Assembly (NCBI GenBank): GCA_934448295.1
Contig: CAKSEY010000004.1
Location: forward strand, 124,001-188,000
Direction of reading: 5' to 3'
From: an uncultured Oscillospiraceae bacterium
Lineage (GTDB): Bacteria; Bacillota; Clostridia; Oscillospirales; Ruminococcaceae
Length of the DNA: 64,000 bases
Shown here: positions 60,497 to 64,000 of the stretch, piece after piece
How positions within the stretch are numbered: the first letter of the stretch is position 1
How the letters are laid out: the number at the start of each line of letters is the position of its first letter
Program-made: the position numbers and the translations under genes
Notes under the pieces: model-generated
Database searches by the model: none
Seen by the model: only the letters and a program-made list of their open reading frames with translations
Told to the model about the DNA's origin: nothing

Positions 60497-62128
60497 TTAA
60501 TAAGCCTTCGCCTGCGTGAAATCCACGGTCTTGTTGAAGGGGTTGTAATATATGTCGGCGTAGTCCTCGCCGATATAGAAGTATTCGTTCTTGTAATAAA
60601 GCGGAATGAACGCCGCGTCATCAATGATGTGCTGCTCCGCCTTTGCGTAAAGCTCCGCGCTTTTTTCCAGGTCTGCGGCTCTCCCGGCGCTTTTTATCTG
60701 CTTATCCGAGGAATCGCTGCCGTACCCGGAGTAATTCCCCGCGCCGCCGCTGGTGAAGCCCTGCAAATATGCCGACGGGCTGTTCACGCTGCCGGAAAGC
60801 TGCTGCACGGCTATCTCAAAATCCCCGGAGGAAAGCCGCGCCGTATATTCGTCCGCGCCGAGCGTTTCCACCACGCAGTAGAAGCCGAACTCCCGCTGCC
60901 ATTCCTGCATGATGAGGGAAATCATCGCGCTTGCGGGCGCGTCCTCGCGCATGATTATCCTGGCGCCGGAGAACTCCGAAATATCAAGCTCCGGGAGGAT
61001 TTTTTCGTATAATTCCCGCGCCTTTTCCGCGCTGTATTCCGGGGTGAGCTTTTCGCCCGCGTACTCGCGGTACGGCTTATCCAGCAGAGTTACCTCGCCG
61101 GGAACTATCGCGTAGGCTACCGAGCTGTCCGGCGAAGCCTGCGCGAATCTGCCGCGGTCTGCAAGCAGCGCCAGCGCCTGCCGGAATTCCGCATGACTGA
61201 AAAGCCCGTAATCCGTGTTGAACAGCAGACCCACGGTTATAGCGTCATATTCCTGTATGGTGTAGGATTTTTTCCCGGTCAGCAGCTCCCGCTGCTCCTC
61301 GGAGACCGCAATGCAGTTTATCGTGTTGGAAACGAAATCGTCCACGAAGTCCTCATCGCCCTCGATGAAGAAATTCAGCCCGGAGGGGTACACCTTATTA
61401 AGCTCGCTGTACTGGGAATTCCTGCGGAGGATAAGGTGGTTGTTATCGGTTATGGTGTAGGGGTCGAAATCCCATGTGCGCAGGTAAAACGCGCCGTTTG
61501 AGGGCGTGGTCTTGTCCGAAAGCCCGTACCGCCCCTGGGAGGCAAGGAAGTATTCCTCGTTGCAGGGCATGGCGGGAGCTTCGGTCAGCAGCACCGGGAG
61601 CCGGGGATTCGGGTACTCGAGCGTAATTGTCAGCTCGTAATCGCCGTCAGCCTTTACGCCCAGCGCCGAAAAATCCTTCACCTTGCCGCTGCTGATCTTC
61701 TGCGAATTCTTTATGCAGAAGTACTCCGAAGCGCGGGGCGCCCTGGTGTCCGGGTCGAACAGCCGCCGGAAGCCGTATACGAAATCCTGCGCGGTGCAGT
61801 CAGCCTCGAAGCCCGCCGCGTCAGTCCACTTATAGTCGCTGCGGAGCTTGAATTTGTATGTAAGTCCGTCCTCGCTTACGGTGTAGTCCTCGGCTACTCC
61901 CGCCGCAAGGCTCCCGTCCGGTTCAAGCCGGAAAAGCCCGGTGTACATCGTCCTGACTATCAGCAGCGACGCGTCGTCCTGCGCCGTCTGGGGGTCAAGG
62001 CTCCCGGGATTGTATGCAATATCGTATTTTATAACGCCGTCGCTGCCGTCCTTTTTCATGCAGCCCGACGACGCAGCTATAACGCAGCACAGCGCTGCGG
62101 AGATCATTCCTCTGAACAGCCGGTTCAC
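60497..62128 (-). CDS. peptide-type ABC transporter substrate-binding lipoprotein (SBP family 5)
   Basis: A 543-residue OppA-like protein. The GTG at 62128 is chosen for AAAGGA 6 nt upstream; the N-terminus VNRLFRGMISAALCCVIAASSGC ends in a lipobox cysteine. Family parts are IKYDIAYNPGSLDPQT, TMYTGLFRLEPDG, EDGLTYKFKLRSDYKW and a C-terminal FIPLYYKNEYFY. It would capture oligopeptides or related ligands outside the membrane. No permease or ATPase gene is adjacent; the next genes are metH and the radical SAM pair, which is unusual company. Ligand unknown. Confidence 0.9.
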   Translation of the reverse strand: MNRLFRGMISAALCCVIAASSGCMKKDGSDGVIKYDIAYNPGSLDPQTAQDDASLLIVRTMYTGLFRLEPDGSLAAGVAEDYTVSEDGLTYKFKLRSDYKWTDAAGFEADCTAQDFVYGFRRLFDPDTRAPRASEYFCIKNSQKISSGKVKDFSALGVKADGDYELTITLEYPNPRLPVLLTEAPAMPCNEEYFLASQGRYGLSDKTTPSNGAFYLRTWDFDPYTITDNNHLILRRNSQYSELNKVYPSGLNFFIEGDEDFVDDFVSNTINCIAVSEEQRELLTGKKSYTIQEYDAITVGLLFNTDYGLFSHAEFRQALALLADRGRFAQASPDSSVAYAIVPGEVTLLDKPYREYAGEKLTPEYSAEKARELYEKILPELDISEFSGARIIMREDAPASAMISLIMQEWQREFGFYCVVETLGADEYTARLSSGDFEIAVQQLSGSVNSPSAYLQGFTSGGAGNYSGYGSDSSDKQIKSAGRAADLEKSAELYAKAEQHIIDDAAFIPLYYKNEYFYIGEDYADIYYNPFNKTVDFTQAKAY

Positions 62129-62170
62129 GGTTAATCCTTTCTGGTCGTGTAAATTTAAAGATACACTCAT

Positions 62171-62199
62171 ATTATAGCATTTACACGGATTTAATTCAA
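62171..62199 (-). promoter_or_regulatory. promoter of the lipoprotein-metH-radical SAM operon
   Basis: -35 TTGAAT (62199-62194), 17-nt spacer, -10 TATAAT (62176-62171), minus strand. No S-box or T-box structure is seen in the short leader. Confidence 0.85.
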
Positions 62200-62256
62200 C
62201 CGTTTTCCGAATTTTTTATTATTACAATTCTGTAACAATTTCCCGCGCAGAAAATG

Positions 62257-62763
62257 TCAGAGAGCTTCGAACTCCACAGCCCTGCCCTGTTTCAGGCTTT
62301 CCGGTACGTTTATCAGGCGCTGGTTCGCGCTCCCACGGAATTGCAGCGAAAGCGACCGCTTCGCGATATCGAACCTCCCGTCCACAAGGACGTCCAGAAT
62401 TCCCAGCAGCTTTCTTGTGTACTCCTCGCGCCCCGACTTTTCCAGAAGCTCCTCGAAGGTCCAGCCGCTGTAACACATCAGGTGCTTTCCCGCCTGCCTG
62501 AAGCGCTTCCCGAGCTCGTACAGCGGCTCCGGCTGGCAGAAAGGCTCGCCGCCGGAAAACGTGACCCCGCTGCACAGCGGATTATCCATGCACTGCTCGT
62601 AAAGTACGTCCGTATCGGTCAGCTTCCCGCCGGAGAAATCGTGGGTCTCCGGATTATGACAGCCCTCGCAGTTGTGCGGGCAGCCCTGCACGAATATCAC
62701 GAATCGAAGCCCGGGGCCGTCGACTATCGAATCCTCCACAGTTCCGGCTATTCTTATTTCCAT
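62257..62763 (-). CDS. nrdG: anaerobic ribonucleotide reductase activating protein
   Basis: About 168 residues. The radical SAM CxxxCxxC is QGCPHNCEGCHNPETHD, then GVTFSGGEPFCQ, and a C-terminal RLINVPESL. NrdG uses a 4Fe-4S cluster and SAM to make the glycyl radical on NrdD. The ATG at 62763 (MEIRIAGTVEDSIVDGPG) has AAGGAG upstream, and it lies 66 nt after nrdD. The enzyme works only without oxygen. Confidence 0.95.
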   Translation of the reverse strand: MEIRIAGTVEDSIVDGPGLRFVIFVQGCPHNCEGCHNPETHDFSGGKLTDTDVLYEQCMDNPLCSGVTFSGGEPFCQPEPLYELGKRFRQAGKHLMCYSGWTFEELLEKSGREEYTRKLLGILDVLVDGRFDIAKRSLSLQFRGSANQRLINVPESLKQGRAVEFEAL

Positions 62764-62829
62764 GGAAATGCTCCTTTCACAAAAACTGAGCGGAGATTTC
62801 TCCCCGCCCAGCAAGAATTTGATTCTTGA

Positions 62830-64000
62830 TTATTCCTCGGAGGTACCGTGCTTTACGCGGTCGGATTCCTCGGCGCGCTTTGCGTTGTTGAAGCGGTCGA
62901 GAGTTCCCACCAGGTAGCCTGTGATCCGGCGGATACGCTCGAATGCGACTTCCTCCTCATGGCGGTGGCAGCAGGGGCACTCGTCGTCGATGATTCCCGT
63001 GAAGCCGCAGCAGGGGTCGCGGTCGATAGGGTGATTTATCGCGCCGTAGCCGATTCCCTGCTCCTTCATGCAGCGGACTATCTGCTCGAATGCGTCAAGG
63101 TTCTTCAGCGGGTCGCCGTCAAGCTCTATGTAGCTTATGTGGCCGCCGTTCGTGAGCGCATGATATGGAGCCTCCAGCTTTATCTTGCGGAATGCGCTGA
63201 TGTTATAATATACCGGAATATGGAAAGAATTCGTGTAGTAATCCCGGTCGGTGATTCCCGGAAGCTCACCGTAGATCTTCTTATCCATGCGCACGAATCT
63301 GCCGGAAAGCCCCTCCGCCGGGGTGGCAAGCAGGCTGAAATTCAGGTGAGTTTTCTCGCTCTCATCGTCCATGCGCTTTCTCATTCTGCCGATAATTTCA
63401 AGGCCCAGCTTCTGCGCCTCGGGGCTTTCGCCGTGATGTACGCCGATGAGCGCTTTAAGGCACTCCGCAAGGCCGATGAAGCCCATTGAAAGCGTGCCGT
63501 GCTTCAGTATCTCGGCAATGCTGTCGTTCTCGGAAAGCTTCTCGGAATCTATCCACACGCCCTGCCCCATGAGGAACGGGAAGTTTTTGACGTGCTTGGA
63601 GCACTGTATTCTGAAACGATGCACGAGCTGGTCAACGACGAGGTTCATCATATCGTCCAGGGAAGCGTAGAACTTGTCCAGGTCGCCGCGCGCCTCGATC
63701 GCAAGGCGCGGCAGGTTGATGGTGGTGAAGCTGAGATTACCCCTGCCGGTGACGATCTCCCTTGTGGGGTCGTAGACATTGCCGATAACGCGGGTGCGGC
63801 AGCCCATGTAAGCCGCCTCGGTGTGGTAGTCTCCGGGCTTGTAGTACTGGAGGTTGAACGGCGCGTCAATGAACGAGAAGTTCGGGAACATACGCTTTGC
63901 TGAAACTCTTATCGCAAGCTTGAACAGGTCGTAGTTAGGGTCGCCGGGGTTGTAGTTCACGCCCTCCTTGACCTTGAATATGTGTATCGGGAATATCGGA
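62830..64000 (-). CDS. nrdD: anaerobic ribonucleoside-triphosphate reductase (5' part missing)
   Basis: C-terminal ~390 codons of NrdD; the frame runs to the window edge (PIFPIHIFKVKEGVNY at the start). Features are GRGNLSFTTINLPRLA, LKHGTLSMGFIGLAECL (substrate site), FSLLATPAEGLSGRFV, the zinc site CGFTGIIDDECPCC, and the glycyl radical segment RRITGYLVGTL (radical Gly near 62905). It reduces NTPs to dNTPs anaerobically, usually with formate as reductant. It is co-oriented with nrdG downstream. Confidence 0.95.
   Translation of the reverse strand, partial: PIFPIHIFKVKEGVNYNPGDPNYDLFKLAIRVSAKRMFPNFSFIDAPFNLQYYKPGDYHTEAAYMGCRTRVIGNVYDPTREIVTGRGNLSFTTINLPRLAIEARGDLDKFYASLDDMMNLVVDQLVHRFRIQCSKHVKNFPFLMGQGVWIDSEKLSENDSIAEILKHGTLSMGFIGLAECLKALIGVHHGESPEAQKLGLEIIGRMRKRMDDESEKTHLNFSLLATPAEGLSGRFVRMDKKIYGELPGITDRDYYTNSFHIPVYYNISAFRKIKLEAPYHALTNGGHISYIELDGDPLKNLDAFEQIVRCMKEQGIGYGAINHPIDRDPCCGFTGIIDDECPCCHRHEEEVAFERIRRITGYLVGTLDRFNNAKRAEESDRVKHGTSEE

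Noticed and set aside
62200..62256. Terminator after nrdG
   Set aside because: Only a weak ATTACA/TGTAAT-type pairing followed by A/T-rich sequence is seen, and the stem is too short to call.

Overview
The window comes from a GC-rich (mid-50s % by eye), anaerobic, spore-forming Firmicute, most likely a gut Clostridia of the Ruminococcus/Oscillospiraceae type. Evidence seen in the sequence: an oxygen-sensitive class III ribonucleotide reductase pair (nrdD/nrdG), the sporulation protease SpoIVB, a choloylglycine (bile-salt) hydrolase-family enzyme, a GH3 glycosidase, AddAB recombination nuclease, strong AGGAGG ribosome sites, and many consensus TTGACA-17-TATAAT promoters. The genus is an inference.

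Layout. 1-2.4 kb: an aldo/keto reductase (cut by the window edge) and a three-gene operon of sugar-isomerase-like, ThuA-like and 60-aa proteins. 2.4-2.6 kb: a palindromic intergenic element. 2.6-7.35 kb: choloylglycine hydrolase plus a four-helix membrane protein, then an ECF sigma factor coupled to a very large membrane-anchored putative anti-sigma protein. 7.4-9.5 kb: an Hpt protein, the wreck of a GGDEF/REC/HD-GYP gene, and a 0.5 kb AT-rich palindrome cluster. 9.5-24.1 kb: a long run of minus-strand genes with short gaps or overlaps: methyltransferase, C_GCAxxG protein, Mrp-type ATPase, phosphopentomutase, GH3, a TPM-less relative of TPM proteins with its usual zinc-ribbon partner, U32 peptidase, MltG, 5-formyl-THF cyclo-ligase, DJ-1, a DUF2156-type protein and a thymidylate-kinase-like protein. 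24.2-31.1 kb: a DHH phosphoesterase and an operon of nitrilase, tubulin-like protein and transglutaminase. 31.2-31.9 kb: a small HTH/membrane-protein pair.

32.1-45.9 kb is on the plus strand: spoIVB; then a PfkB kinase, a HAD-nuclease-like fusion, addB, addA and a secreted beta-propeller protein in one coupled series; then cheV. 46-54.4 kb (minus) is a prfB-led run: prfB, rlmD, FNT channel, membrane protein, DUF4097 protein, YjbQ, a GT2 glycosyltransferase and YfhO. It is followed, further right, by tRNA-Leu(CAA) and two small membrane proteins. 55.6-62.2 kb (minus) is one operon from a well-formed promoter: oligopeptide-binding lipoprotein, a short MetH, a B12-binding radical SAM protein and its DUF2344 partner. 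62.2-64 kb carries nrdG and the 3' part of nrdD.

Most genes are housekeeping. The best candidates for something new are: (i) the HAD plus PD-(D/E)XK-like fusion translationally coupled to addBA; (ii) the nitrilase/tubulin-like/transglutaminase operon; (iii) two exported or membrane proteins whose only plausible full-length starts are non-AUG (ACG or AUU); (iv) the TPM protein that has lost its TPM domain. No CRISPR array, complete insertion sequence, prophage or rRNA operon was found.
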